DNA from: Fodinibius sp052060035
GTDB lineage: Bacteria > Bacteroidota > Rhodothermia > Balneolales > Balneolaceae
Direction: 5' to 3'
DNA length: 64,000 nt
NCBI RefSeq assembly: GCF_052060035.1
Contig: NZ_JBPOEA010000014.1
Span: 1 to 64,000, forward strand
A program made the position numbers and the translations under genes. Below the pieces are notes generated by a model. That model did no database searches, was not told where the DNA came from, and saw nothing but the letters and a program-made list of their open reading frames with translations. Below, one piece after another: positions 8,449 through 17,942 of the stretch; within the stretch, counting starts at the first letter, position 1; every line of letters starts with the position of its first letter.

Positions 8449-9639
8449 ATGCTATACACAACACCAAATAAAACCATCTCGTCGATACTGGGCACCAGCC
8501 CGGATGACATTGATACACCCAAGCAGGGCAGTGACCGTATCTTGCTGATTTCGGTGATCCTATTGATGATATTCGGCGTATTGGCGGTGTACTCATCTAT
8601 AGCCTTTTTTGCAGAGGCTAAACATACAACGGCCGGTAGTCTTGTTGCGGGACATGCCATGAAGGTGGGGATTGCTTTTCTGGCCATGCTCATAGTTTCA
8701 AAAATTGATTACCACATTTTGGCCAGGTTTAGTCGACTGGGCGTAATATTCAGTTGGATTCTTTTAATTGCTGTCATGGTTTTTGGCAATGAAGTATTTG
8801 GAGCCAGACGATCACTAAATATTGGCGGTGTCTCATTCCAGCCGGCGACCTTCGCTATACCAGCATTACTCATTCACATTTCTGTGTTGTTAGAGAAAAA
8901 ACAGGAATACATAAAAGATTTTAAGAGGGCTTTTTTACCCATCATGTTTTGGGTGGTCATCACCTGTGGACTTATCGGTATTGAAGACTTTAGTAGTGCC
9001 GGATTGCTTTTTTCTCTGTCACTTCTGGTCATGCTTGTAGGACGCATTAGTATGATGCAGTTAATGACGCTGGTATTTATCGGCACTATAGGAGCCGGTT
9101 TTTTAGTTTGGCAATCCCCAGAACGACAAAGTCGTATCGATCAGTATATAGATCAAATTGTAGATATAAACAGTACTAAATTTAACGTCGAAGAGGGATA
9201 CCAGGCCCAACAAGCCCATATTGCCATTGCTAAGGGAGAACTATTTGGCGTTGGGATTGGCAAAAGCACACAACGCAATTTCCTGCCGGCTCCTTACAAC
9301 GATTTCATTTTTGCCATTATCGCCGAAGAATATGGACTGGTAGGATCCGGAATAGTCCTTCTCATGTTTATCGTAATCTTATTCAGGGGCATTGCCAAAA
9401 TTGCAAAGAATGCTCCAGATATTTTAGGGATGCTCATCGCTGTAGGTTGTACCCTAACAATTGTTTTGTATGGATTTATAAATGCCGGCGTTGCCAGCGG
9501 GTTACTGCCAATTACCGGTCTGCCAATGCCTTTTGTAAGCTATGGTGGAACCAACATTCTTTTTGCCGGCGTCATGGTTGGTATCCTGATGAATATTTCG
9601 AAATACAACAGCAGTAAAAAAGCGGTGTTTTATGCATAG
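8449..9639 (+). CDS. ftsW: SEDS-family peptidoglycan polymerase FtsW
   Basis: FtsW is the septal glycosyltransferase of the SEDS family, working with FtsI. The 396 aa protein has about ten membrane segments after a hydrophilic N-terminus of ~40 residues. It shows the family loop in AKGELFGVGIGKSTQRNFLPAPYNDFIFAII (split here as AKGELFGVGIG and LPAPYNDFIFAI) and the C-terminal LPITGLPMPFVSYGG motif. The dcw position argues for FtsW rather than RodA. The end overlaps murG by 8 bases. Confidence 0.94.
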   Translation: MLYTTPNKTISSILGTSPDDIDTPKQGSDRILLISVILLMIFGVLAVYSSIAFFAEAKHTTAGSLVAGHAMKVGIAFLAMLIVSKIDYHILARFSRLGVIFSWILLIAVMVFGNEVFGARRSLNIGGVSFQPATFAIPALLIHISVLLEKKQEYIKDFKRAFLPIMFWVVITCGLIGIEDFSSAGLLFSLSLLVMLVGRISMMQLMTLVFIGTIGAGFLVWQSPERQSRIDQYIDQIVDINSTKFNVEEGYQAQQAHIAIAKGELFGVGIGKSTQRNFLPAPYNDFIFAIIAEEYGLVGSGIVLLMFIVILFRGIAKIAKNAPDILGMLIAVGCTLTIVLYGFINAGVASGLLPITGLPMPFVSYGGTNILFAGVMVGILMNISKYNSSKKAVFYA

Positions 9640-10807
9640 TGCTGCAGCTAAGAACATATCATCACACGACGGACCAGACTCCGCTGCCATGGGTACTCTG
9701 AAAGTGCTCATAGCAGCTGGAGGTACTGGTGGTCACGTGTATCCGGCCATTGCCATAGCCGATGCGCTGCGAGATTCCAGTACGAATACTGAAATTCTGT
9801 TTGTGGGCACGAAGAATCATATGGAATGGCAGACGGTATCCAAAGCGGGCTATAACATTACCAGTATCTGGATCAGCGGATTTCATCGACGTCTTACTAT
9901 TAAAAATCTACTATTCCCGGTCAAATTAGTCTCAAGCCTTGTTCAAAGCCTGGCTATCATTAAAAAATTTAAACCAGATATTGTCGTTTCTTGTGGCGGA
10001 TATGTTGCCGGACCGGTGGGCTGGATAGCAACAAAAATGGGAATTCCACTGGCTATCCAAGAGCAAAATAGTTTTCCGGGCGTAACAAACCGCCTGCTGG
10101 GGAAAAATGCCGAGTTTGTTTTTACCGCTTTTGATGATGCCCAAAAATATTTCCCAGAAGACAAAACAAAAATGGTCGGCAATCCTACACGAAAATCGTT
10201 AATACAAACAAACCGCAAAGAGGCCTTAAAGACTTTTGATTTCAGCGGTGAAAGAAAAACGCTACTAATACTTGGAGGTAGCGGTGGAGCCAGGAGCATC
10301 AACGAAGCAATGCAGAAGCATATTGATACCCTGCATAACGATTTGGGACTTCAAATTATTTGGCAATGCGGTAAACGCTATTATGACAAGCTTCGTCGAG
10401 ATATAGATGGTCAAGATTATGACCGCTTGAGGCTGAAAGATTTTATCAATGATATGGCTAAAGCCTATTCTGCTGCAGACTTAGTAATTAGCAGAGCCGG
10501 AGCCCTCTCCTGTTCGGAGCTGGCACTGACCGGCAAACCGAGTGTTTTGGTTCCATCACCTAATGTGGCCGGTGACCATCAGACGAAAAATGCACGCTCT
10601 ATGGTTGAATCCGGTGCCGCAAAATTAGTGCCTGATAACGAGTTAAAGAAGAGATTGGCAGATGTTGTTGACGAAATTATTCACAACGAACAGCAGCTTA
10701 AGAAAATGAGTCAATCCGCCAGCGATTTAGCACGACCTAATGCTGCCAAAGAAATTGCAACTGTAATTATAGAATTAATTCATAAGGAAAATAAAATTAC
10801 TGATTAA
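9632..10807 (+). CDS. murG: Lipid II synthase (GlcNAc transferase) MurG
   Basis: MurG adds GlcNAc to lipid I at the inner face of the membrane, making lipid II. The donor/acceptor loop GGTGGH is at 30-35 and the C-terminal ISRAGALSCSELALTGKPSVLVPSP region is diagnostic. With ATG 9632 the protein has a ~20 residue N-terminal extension; the internal ATG at 9689 would give the usual family start (MGTLKVLIAAGGTGGH). The upstream ATG overlaps ftsW and suggests coupling, so I keep it, but 9689 is a fair alternative. Confidence 0.95.
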   Translation: MHSAAAKNISSHDGPDSAAMGTLKVLIAAGGTGGHVYPAIAIADALRDSSTNTEILFVGTKNHMEWQTVSKAGYNITSIWISGFHRRLTIKNLLFPVKLVSSLVQSLAIIKKFKPDIVVSCGGYVAGPVGWIATKMGIPLAIQEQNSFPGVTNRLLGKNAEFVFTAFDDAQKYFPEDKTKMVGNPTRKSLIQTNRKEALKTFDFSGERKTLLILGGSGGARSINEAMQKHIDTLHNDLGLQIIWQCGKRYYDKLRRDIDGQDYDRLRLKDFINDMAKAYSAADLVISRAGALSCSELALTGKPSVLVPSPNVAGDHQTKNARSMVESGAAKLVPDNELKKRLADVVDEIIHNEQQLKKMSQSASDLARPNAAKEIATVIIELIHKENKITD

Positions 10808-10842
10808 GTCATATCAGCCAATAGTAGAATATTTAACATCTA

Positions 10843-10869
10843 AGATTTCTCGCTAACGCTCGAAATGAC
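10843..10869. repeat. Small intergenic repeat copy (family B)
   Basis: The murG-murC spacer contains a copy of a palindromic repeat of the type AGATTTCTCGCTAACGCTCG. Related, more diverged copies lie at 44619-44695 and 41310-41335. Such short repeats in spacers of co-transcribed genes resemble REP-like or MITE-like sequences; no coding function is seen. Confidence 0.5.
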
Positions 10870-10892
10870 CATAAATAGACCATTAAACCTTG

Positions 10893-12317
10893 ATGAGTAA
10901 ACAAATACAAACACAACCTATTTTCGGCAGAACCCGCCATATCCACATGGTTGGGATTGGTGGCATCGGCATGAGCGGCATGGCCGAGATATTACTCCAA
11001 AAAGGATATCATATTACCGGCTCTGATGCCAATATGAGTAGTACCATTAAGCGGTTACAGGAGCTCGGAGCACAAATTTCTATTGGTCATGATGCGAAAA
11101 ATATTGAAGGAACGGATGTGGTTGTGTATACCAGTGCTGTACAGGCAGAAGATAATATTGAAACCAAAGCTGCACTGGACCAGGGCATCCCCGTGATTAA
11201 ACGCGCCGAAATGCTGGCTGAACTCATGCGCATGAAATATGGCGTTGGTGTGGCCGGAACTCACGGCAAAACAACGACTACAACCATGATCGGCCATGTA
11301 ATACAGGATGGGAGCTTTGATCCGACTATCATGGTAGGCGGTAAAGTACACAGTTTTTCCGAAACCAACGCCGTTGTTGGAAAGGGTGATATCATCGTTG
11401 TTGAAGCCGATGAATTTGACCGTACCTTTTTGCGTCTTACGCCTTCACTGGCGGTAATTACCAACATCGAGGCCGAACACCTGGATATTTATGACAACCT
11501 CGATGATGTAAAAGAGGCCTTTATTGAGTTTGCAAACAAAGTTCCCTTTTACGGTTCTGTAGTACTTTGCCTGGACGATCCCAATGTACGAAGCATTATC
11601 CCCGAAATTGAACGCCGTAGTACTACGTATGGACTGACCCCCCAAGCAAAAATTCGGGCGGTTAATATTGATATTGACCACTTTAACAGCAGATTTACGG
11701 TCATTAATGACGGCGAAGAACTTGGTGAAGTTAACCTCCGAGCACCCGGTGAGCACAACATAAAAAATGCGCTGGCTGCAGTTGCCGTGGGGCTCGAACT
11801 GGATATCGATTTCAAAGATATAAAATCCGGGCTCGAACGATTCGAAGGGGTTTTCCGGCGTTTCCAATTAAAGAGTGAACATGACGGCGTTATGGTGATT
11901 GATGACTATGCCCATCACCCCACCGAAGTACAAGCAACACTAAATGCAGCACGTCAGGGATGGAAAGATCGTCGTATAGTAGCTGTATTTCAGCCACATC
12001 TGTATTCCCGAACCCAAGAACTTTACAAGGAATTTGGACTCTCATTCTTTGATGCCGAAGTGTGTGTAATTACGGATGTATATCCGTCACGTGAGGAGCC
12101 CATTGAAGGAGTCACCGGTAAACTAATTGCTGATGTAGCTAAAGAATACGGACATCGAAAAGTGCAATATGTAGAACAAAAAGCCGACCTGCCCGCTAAG
12201 TTGAAAGAAATTGTAGAACCCGGTGATGTCGTCATTACCATGGGCGCCGGCGATATTTATAAATACGGCGAACAATTTGTTGAAGCATTGGAAACAGGAA
12301 TATCAAAACTGAAATAA
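10893..12317 (+). CDS. murC: UDP-MurNAc:L-alanine ligase MurC
   Basis: MurC adds L-alanine to UDP-MurNAc, the first step of stem-peptide synthesis. The N-terminal UDP-binding glycine motif (HMVGIGGIGMSGMAEILL), the ATP loop GTHGKTTTT starting at residue 122, and the conserved VIDDYAHHPTEV motif identify it. Length is 474 aa. An in-frame TTG three bases upstream is less likely as start. murB, which commonly follows murC, is absent; the next gene is ftsQ after a repeat-containing spacer. Confidence 0.96.
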   Translation: MSKQIQTQPIFGRTRHIHMVGIGGIGMSGMAEILLQKGYHITGSDANMSSTIKRLQELGAQISIGHDAKNIEGTDVVVYTSAVQAEDNIETKAALDQGIPVIKRAEMLAELMRMKYGVGVAGTHGKTTTTTMIGHVIQDGSFDPTIMVGGKVHSFSETNAVVGKGDIIVVEADEFDRTFLRLTPSLAVITNIEAEHLDIYDNLDDVKEAFIEFANKVPFYGSVVLCLDDPNVRSIIPEIERRSTTYGLTPQAKIRAVNIDIDHFNSRFTVINDGEELGEVNLRAPGEHNIKNALAAVAVGLELDIDFKDIKSGLERFEGVFRRFQLKSEHDGVMVIDDYAHHPTEVQATLNAARQGWKDRRIVAVFQPHLYSRTQELYKEFGLSFFDAEVCVITDVYPSREEPIEGVTGKLIADVAKEYGHRKVQYVEQKADLPAKLKEIVEPGDVVITMGAGDIYKYGEQFVEALETGISKLK

Positions 12318-12338
12318 ATAAGCAACTTAAGCACTCGT

Positions 12339-12368
12339 ATCAGATACTGAGACAAGCTTAGCATGACA
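12339..12368. repeat. Small intergenic repeat copy (family A, half unit)
   Basis: The murC-ftsQ spacer contains a half-copy of the palindromic repeat seen in full at 13159-13228: it reads GATACTGAGACAAGC followed by TTAGCATGACA, close to the complement of that unit's left arm. The other arm is only weakly preserved. Confidence 0.5.
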
Positions 12369-12388
12369 CAGATTTTTAAAACATTTAA

Positions 12389-13138
12389 ATGACTGAAAAC
12401 AAACAACATACCGAATCCCAAAACAGCAGAAACCCCTGGCCGTGGATTGCCGGTGCGGTTTTAGTTTTAGGATTGGCAACATTGGCGGGACTTTACTGGA
12501 GCTCTACCATGAAGGTGCAGCGTGTACAGTTCGAGGGAAACCATTTTGTTTCTGAAGAAGATCTGCAGCTGGTGGAGGTACCCATGGGTATGAGTCCGGA
12601 TAGCATGAATTTTGGGGCCATTAGAAAGGACTTTGAACAGCTACCGTATGTAAAGCATGCTGATATCAGTATAGAACCCAATGGAAGTATGAATGTAAAA
12701 ATCTCCGAACGTCAGCCCATGGCGCTGCTGATTGATGGGGCCAATAAAATGTATATCGACGGTGCCGGCATAAAACTGCCCCTTGTACCGGGCAAAATGG
12801 TGGACGTGCCGCTCCTGTATGGATTTAATGCGAAGCCTTTGCAAGATACGCTGCGAAGCAATGTTTTTGAAACGGTTTCTAATTTTTTAACAGCTGTCCA
12901 TAGCAACAATGTGGCTGATGCAACGATAAGTGAAATTGCCTGGTCTTCGTCTAATGAAGGAGTGGTTGCGTTAACCAATCAGAATGGGGTAAAACTAATT
13001 TTTGGAAAAGGAGATTTTGAAAATCGACTACGCAACTGGGAAGCATTTTATGGCGAAGTAATCAAACAAAAAGGAATTGAAAAAATGCGTTCTATCGATC
13101 TTCGATTTGAAGGACAGATCGTAACGCGCGAAAAATAA
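12389..13138 (+). CDS. ftsQ: Cell division protein FtsQ/DivIB
   Basis: This bitopic membrane protein (249 aa) has a short cytoplasmic N-terminus, one membrane segment (about 15-33) and a periplasmic POTRA domain starting at VQRVQFEGNHFVSEEDLQ, followed by the FtsQ beta domain. FtsQ recruits FtsB and FtsL to the divisome. Its position between murC and ftsA is the standard one. Homology in this family is weak outside POTRA, so topology and position carry the call. Confidence 0.88.
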   Translation: MTENKQHTESQNSRNPWPWIAGAVLVLGLATLAGLYWSSTMKVQRVQFEGNHFVSEEDLQLVEVPMGMSPDSMNFGAIRKDFEQLPYVKHADISIEPNGSMNVKISERQPMALLIDGANKMYIDGAGIKLPLVPGKMVDVPLLYGFNAKPLQDTLRSNVFETVSNFLTAVHSNNVADATISEIAWSSSNEGVVALTNQNGVKLIFGKGDFENRLRNWEAFYGEVIKQKGIEKMRSIDLRFEGQIVTREK

Positions 13139-13158
13139 ATTCAAACACAAACTATAAT

Positions 13159-13228
13159 GTCATCCTGAACTTGTTTCAGGATCTAAAAATGAAATAACTG
13201 ATGATGCTGAAACAAACTCAGTATGACA
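13159..13228. repeat. Full palindromic intergenic repeat (family A)
   Basis: Two 26-base arms, 13159-13184 and 13203-13228, are complementary at 22 of 26 positions; each contains CTGAACTTGTTTCAG or a close variant. It lies in the ftsQ-ftsA spacer. Related copies: 12339-12368, 43558-43586 and 48004-48073. The structure looks like a transcribed long hairpin, of the interspersed-repeat type common in many bacterial genomes. Confidence 0.65.
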
Positions 13229-13267
13229 TGATGACTAAATTAATCACAACAGTACGTGGATAACATT

Positions 13268-14533
13268 ATGGAAGAACAAGAAGATAGAATTGTCGTTGGC
13301 CTGGATATTGGTACTACAAAAGTGTGCGCGATTGTTGCATCTATTGATCCACAGGACCGAATTAATATCCTGGGAGTAGGAAAAGCCCCAAGCGATGGAC
13401 TCAACCGCGGCGTTGTTGTAAATATCGACAAAACCGTTAACGCCATCCAAACGGCCGTAGAACAGGCTCAACTGGCGTCCGGGATCGAAGTAAATTCCGT
13501 GAATGTAGGTATTGCCGGCGACCATATCCGCAGCATGCGCAGCAAAGGGGTGATCACCATCAATAACCGTGATAATGAAATTACGGTGGATGATGTTGAA
13601 CGCCTGCTTGAAGACTGCCAGCGCATTATGCTACCAACCGACCAGCAGATCATCCACGTGATACCACAGGAATTTGTTGTTGACGGGCAAGATGGAATTC
13701 AGGATCCCGTTGGCATGAGCGGCATGCGAATGGAGGCGGAAGTCCACATTATTACCGGGCTCGTTTCTGCAGCTAAAAATATTTACCGATGCGTAGAACG
13801 CGCCGGTTATCAAGTGGCCGATATTATTCTCGAACCCTTGGCCTCTTCCTATTCCGTACTCGATGAAGAAGAAAAAGAAGCAGGTGTTGTATTGGTGGAT
13901 ATCGGAGGCGGCACTACCGATGTAGCCATCTTCCAGGATAATACTATTCGCCATACGGCCGTGATCGCAATTGCTGGCAAGAAAGTCACAGACGACATCC
14001 GGGTTGGATTAAGCGTGCTTGACGATCAAGCCGAGAAGCTGAAGCGTGAACACGGCGAAGCATACGTGGACATGATTGAAGAGGACGAAGCCATTACAGT
14101 GCCCGGTATTGCCGGACGCCCCCCCAAAGAAATTACCAAAAGTATTCTGGCTAAAATCATCCAGGCACGAATGGAGGAGATTCTGGAGATCGTAGCTATA
14201 GAAGTAAAACGAAGCGGATATGCCGATTCGCTCAGTGCTGGAGTAGTGCTCAGCGGCGGCGGATCACTAATAAAAAACGTTTGTCCCCTTGCCAACGAAA
14301 TATTAGGCATGGATGCCAAAATTGGCAAGCCGATAGGACTTAGCGGCGGACTCATTGAAGAAGTAAATAATCCCATTTATGCAACGGGCGTCGGACTGGT
14401 TATGCACGCTATTAAAACCGGCTCCGGCCCGACAAACCAAGCTATCGTGCCGTCATCCACCAAAGGATCAAGCGTGGAGAAGGTAATGAATCGTATCGCC
14501 GAACGAATGAAGAGCTGGTTTAAAGAACTTTAA
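13268..14533 (+). CDS. ftsA: Cell division ATPase FtsA
   Basis: FtsA is the actin-like protein that tethers FtsZ to the membrane. Phosphate-binding motifs are clear: VVGLDIGTTKVCAIV near the N-terminus, LVDIGGGTTDVAIF, and VLSGGGSLIKN. The C-terminal amphipathic membrane-targeting helix (NRIAERMKSWFKEL) is intact. I start at ATG 13268; an in-frame GTG at 13256 would add four residues. About 420 aa, normal. It is followed by ftsZ after a spacer with a small hairpin (14540-14558). Confidence 0.96.
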   Translation: MEEQEDRIVVGLDIGTTKVCAIVASIDPQDRINILGVGKAPSDGLNRGVVVNIDKTVNAIQTAVEQAQLASGIEVNSVNVGIAGDHIRSMRSKGVITINNRDNEITVDDVERLLEDCQRIMLPTDQQIIHVIPQEFVVDGQDGIQDPVGMSGMRMEAEVHIITGLVSAAKNIYRCVERAGYQVADIILEPLASSYSVLDEEEKEAGVVLVDIGGGTTDVAIFQDNTIRHTAVIAIAGKKVTDDIRVGLSVLDDQAEKLKREHGEAYVDMIEEDEAITVPGIAGRPPKEITKSILAKIIQARMEEILEIVAIEVKRSGYADSLSAGVVLSGGGSLIKNVCPLANEILGMDAKIGKPIGLSGGLIEEVNNPIYATGVGLVMHAIKTGSGPTNQAIVPSSTKGSSVEKVMNRIAERMKSWFKEL

Positions 14534-14629
14534 AATGCCGACAGCCATATCTGCTGTCAAAAAGAGACAACATATAGCAATCAAATAGCAATAAACAGTA
14601 CACAGCAATCTAAAAAAGGAGTAAATATT

Positions 14630-15958
14630 ATGTCTAATCTCAACTCTCGTTTTAGTTTTGACATCGACGGTCAAGACAATGCGAAAATAAAAGTGATAGG
14701 TGTTGGAGGCGGCGGAGGCAATGCCGTTAACAACATGATCGAAAAAGGCCTGACCAGCGTGGAGTATATCGCTCTTAACACTGATGCACAGGCGTTAAAA
14801 AACAGCATGGCTGATCTTACCATACAAGTAGGAGCTAATCTTACTAACGGACTGGGTGCAGGAGCGCGCCCTGAAATTGGAAGAGAAGCCGTGGAAGAAA
14901 ACCGACACGAAATTGAAGAAGCCATCGAAGGCGCCGATATGATTTTCGTTACGGCCGGCATGGGCGGTGGTACCGGAACGGGCGGTGCTCCTGTTGTTTC
15001 GGGTATTGCCAAACGAAAAGGAATCTTAACGGTCGGCATTGTAACCACACCGTTCGACTGTGAAGGACCCAAACGGATGAAATATGCACTTGAGGGGATT
15101 ACCGAACTCAAGAAAAACAGTGATACTGTCATTGTTATCCCCAACGAACGACTTATGGATATCGCCGATGAGGATACCACGCTGCTCGAAGCTTTTGAGC
15201 AAGCGAACCAGGTGCTTTACAATGCTACGCGTGGCATTTCAGACCTGATTCTAATGCCCGGGCTCATCAACCTTGACTTCGCTGATGTGCGGACAACCAT
15301 GCTTGATGGTGGAGCTGCCATTATGGGGGCTGCCAATGCTACAGGAGAAGATCGCGCAGAAATTGCAGCCCGTGAAGCGATCAATTCGCCCCTGCTTGAT
15401 GGGGTAAGCATTAACGGTGCTCGCAATGTGTTAGTTAATATTTCATCCGGGGCAAATCTTGGAATGAAAGAAACCAACACAGCCACCTCTATCATTCAGC
15501 AAGAGGCGGGCGAAAACGCTGAGATTATTCTCGGTACGGTGCTCGACGAAAGCTTTGATGATGAATTGCGAGTTACTGTTATAGCAACCGGATTTGATCT
15601 GGCTGAAAGTAACAAAGAAGCTCGTGTAGCTCCGAATGAGAAAAAGAAAGGAGCCAACAAGAAAAACCATTCTGACGATCTGGATATGCCAAAGGCCAGC
15701 GATGTTACCGGGCACAGCCGATACTCTGCTACCAATGAACCTTTTTACAAAGGGGAGAAAAATCTTAAACAGATGGATCAGCCGGCATTTCACCGACGCG
15801 GACTCAAAAACGTGCGCCCCCTCAACGATGATGAAAAAGAGGAAAAAGAAATGCAGGATGAGCAGGAAAAAAGCAACGAACTACTCAACAATCGCCGTGA
15901 ACGAATCGACAAAACTGATTCTGATCAACCGGCATTCCTGAGAAAGATAATGGATTAA
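14630..15958 (+). CDS. ftsZ: Cell division GTPase FtsZ
   Basis: FtsZ is the tubulin-like GTPase that forms the division ring. The tubulin signature GGGTGTG lies at 112-118 and the catalytic T7-loop region reads NLDFADVR. A charged, poorly conserved linker (about 320-425) leads to the conserved C-terminal peptide DQPAFLRKIMD, which binds FtsA and other partners. Length 442 aa. An AGGAGT ribosome site (14617-14622) precedes the ATG, consistent with high expression. Confidence 0.98.
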   Translation: MSNLNSRFSFDIDGQDNAKIKVIGVGGGGGNAVNNMIEKGLTSVEYIALNTDAQALKNSMADLTIQVGANLTNGLGAGARPEIGREAVEENRHEIEEAIEGADMIFVTAGMGGGTGTGGAPVVSGIAKRKGILTVGIVTTPFDCEGPKRMKYALEGITELKKNSDTVIVIPNERLMDIADEDTTLLEAFEQANQVLYNATRGISDLILMPGLINLDFADVRTTMLDGGAAIMGAANATGEDRAEIAAREAINSPLLDGVSINGARNVLVNISSGANLGMKETNTATSIIQQEAGENAEIILGTVLDESFDDELRVTVIATGFDLAESNKEARVAPNEKKKGANKKNHSDDLDMPKASDVTGHSRYSATNEPFYKGEKNLKQMDQPAFHRRGLKNVRPLNDDEKEEKEMQDEQEKSNELLNNRRERIDKTDSDQPAFLRKIMD

Positions 15959-16068
15959 GCAATGGTTTAAATCCTGTTAAGATTGCTATGTACATAACGG
16001 ATGGCTGATAACTTTCAGTTTCATTCTAATCCCTTTACTCTGGGATTTTGATTGCTATAAATAGAAAA

Positions 16069-16097
16069 GGAGTCCTTTGACTGGGGCTCCTTTTTTT
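16069..16097 (+). terminator. Rho-independent terminator after ftsZ
   Basis: A 7-base stem, GGAGTCC pairing with GGGCTCC through one G-U pair, with an 8-base loop, is followed by seven T residues (16091-16097). It closes the dcw operon and lies in the convergent spacer before the TauE-type gene. A smaller hairpin (AATCCC/GGGATT, 16028-16047) precedes it. Confidence 0.8.
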
Positions 16098-16105
16098 ATT
16101 GCCCT

Positions 16106-16915
16106 CTAAAATACTTCGATAATCAATTTCAAAGCCATCGCAATCGCTAATGCTGAAAAGCCAAACTGTAGATAGCGACGATCAATTTTTAGATTAAATA
16201 ACGCTCCCAGAAATCCCCCCAAGAGTCCACCCAATGCCAATGGAAACGCAGCACCAAAATCCACATACCCCCAGTAAAATTCTGTAAGCGTACCCATACT
16301 ATTGCCAGTATAACCAAGCTGCACCCAACCGGAGAGCGAAATTAACACAATAGCGAGCGATGAAATGCTTACTGCCCGGGCAAAATTTTTCTTGAAAACC
16401 AGATTCAGCAACGGTACCATCACTCCCCCTCCACCAATTCCTGCCAGTGCTGCTACAAAACCACCCAATCCGCCCGTAACAACTGACTGCGATAATGTAA
16501 CAGAGGTATCATTTTGCTCAATCTCTTTTTGCTGCCGCGCCCCCCTTTGGTAAAACATGTATGCAACGTAGATTAAAAGCAGACTGAAAAAGATGACGAA
16601 CTCCTGCTGGCTGTAATATGGAGATGTGATAACCAACTTGCCAAGATATACTCCGCCAGCTCCCATTAAACCAACTTTGAGACCATCTCCCAAATAGAAA
16701 TTCTTTTGCTGAAATTGGCGCACTGAGCTCCCAAAAGCAGCAATAAACGTGCAGAAGAGTGAGCTACCAATAGTCAAAACTACGGGGTTTTCAATGCCTG
16801 CATCACTGAAAACAATAAATAAAATTGGCGTAAAGAGTATACCGCCGCCCAAGCCAAACAAACCAGCCACTATACCCGCAATAATACCAAGTAATAAAAG
16901 AATGAGCATTTCCAT
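16106..16915 (-). CDS. TauE/SafE-family membrane permease
   Basis: This 269 aa polytopic membrane protein starts LLLGIIAGIVAGLFGLGGGILFTP and has a second, similar glycine-rich repeat (GGLGGFVAALAGIGGGGVMVP), the internal duplication typical of the TauE/SafE (DUF81) family. Members are linked to export of sulfite or organosulfonates, but the substrate cannot be read from sequence. It is the second gene of a pair: its ATG overlaps the stop of the PhzF-like gene (TGATG). Confidence 0.88.
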   Translation of the reverse strand: MEMLILLLLGIIAGIVAGLFGLGGGILFTPILFIVFSDAGIENPVVLTIGSSLFCTFIAAFGSSVRQFQQKNFYLGDGLKVGLMGAGGVYLGKLVITSPYYSQQEFVIFFSLLLIYVAYMFYQRGARQQKEIEQNDTSVTLSQSVVTGGLGGFVAALAGIGGGGVMVPLLNLVFKKNFARAVSISSLAIVLISLSGWVQLGYTGNSMGTLTEFYWGYVDFGAAFPLALGGLLGGFLGALFNLKIDRRYLQFGFSALAIAMALKLIIEVF

Positions 16916-17694
16916 CAGACTACAATTTGTCCTTGCATAACTGTACAGGCTTCACCGGAAATTTCAACACGATCTCCTTTTTGATGACAATAGACCATAC
17001 CCCCACGCCGTGATACCTGTCGTCCCACCAACTTCTTTTTTCCCAGTCGACTGCTCCAATATGGAGTCAACATCGTATGGGCCGAGCCAGTCACCGGATC
17101 TTCATCAACGCCGGCATTGGGAGCGAAAAACCGGGATACAAAATCATATTCTTCACCTGGGGCCGTAACGATAATTCCACGTACATCCGCCTTGGTCATC
17201 GATCGAATATCCGGATTTAAATTGCGAATCTGCTCTTCCGTTTCTACCACATATAAATAGTCAGTATCACGGTAGCATTCGCTGGCAGTAATCCCTACGG
17301 CTTTTTCCAAAAATGAAGAAGTTTCAGCCTTGTTTAGCTGAGCAGTGGGAAAATTCATCACCAAACGAGCACCTTTTTTTTGAACGCTCAGCTCTCCACT
17401 TTTGGAATTAAATTGAATGGTATCCCGATCATAATCCAGATGCTCAAATAACACATGGGCCGAAGCCAGCGTCGCATGTCCACACAAGTTTACCTCGGTG
17501 GTAGGCGTAAACCATCGCAACCGAAATCCATTATCCTGCGGAACAAAAAAAGCCGTTTCGGAAAGATTATTTTCCATGGCTATTTGTTGCATAAGCTCAT
17601 CGGGCAGCCATTCATCCAGCGGGCATACAGCCGCGGGGTTACCTTCAAACGGTTCTTTAGCAAAAGCATCCACCTGGTAAATCGGTATTTTCAT
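16915..17694 (-). CDS. PhzF-family isomerase/epimerase
   Basis: The sequence has the PhzF/diaminopimelate-epimerase-like fold: the N-terminus IPIYQVDAFAKEPFEGNPAAVC, the catalytic-glutamate region NNLSETAFFV, TEVNLCGHATLASAHVLF, and the second-half motif DEDPVTGSAHTML. Proteins of this family catalyse proton shifts on small metabolites; phenazine synthesis is only one case, and no phenazine genes are nearby, so the substrate is unknown. Length 259 aa is typical. Overlapping start/stop with the downstream permease gene suggests co-expression. Confidence 0.88.
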   Translation of the reverse strand: MKIPIYQVDAFAKEPFEGNPAAVCPLDEWLPDELMQQIAMENNLSETAFFVPQDNGFRLRWFTPTTEVNLCGHATLASAHVLFEHLDYDRDTIQFNSKSGELSVQKKGARLVMNFPTAQLNKAETSSFLEKAVGITASECYRDTDYLYVVETEEQIRNLNPDIRSMTKADVRGIIVTAPGEEYDFVSRFFAPNAGVDEDPVTGSAHTMLTPYWSSRLGKKKLVGRQVSRRGGMVYCHQKGDRVEISGEACTVMQGQIVV

Positions 17695-17942
17695 AAAAAT
17701 TTTTAGCTATATCTTATTCTGTACTTCCTATTGTGGGGACTTTAAGCATGATTTCAATTAACAATTATTTTACTCTTTTCAAATTCATCATTTTCGCGGT
17801 AAGAAGCTTATATTTCGACAGCTTATTAAATAAATTCGCGGAGTGCGGTGAGGGTACCACAACCTTAGAAGTCTCAATTAATTTTCTACGTGGCTTGCCT
17901 CCGGTACTCTGTTGGTAAATAAAGATTTTTGAATAGTATTCC

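Noticed and set aside
16028..16047. First hairpin after ftsZ as the operon terminator
   Set aside because: It lacks a T-run; the following hairpin at 16069 is the stronger terminator.
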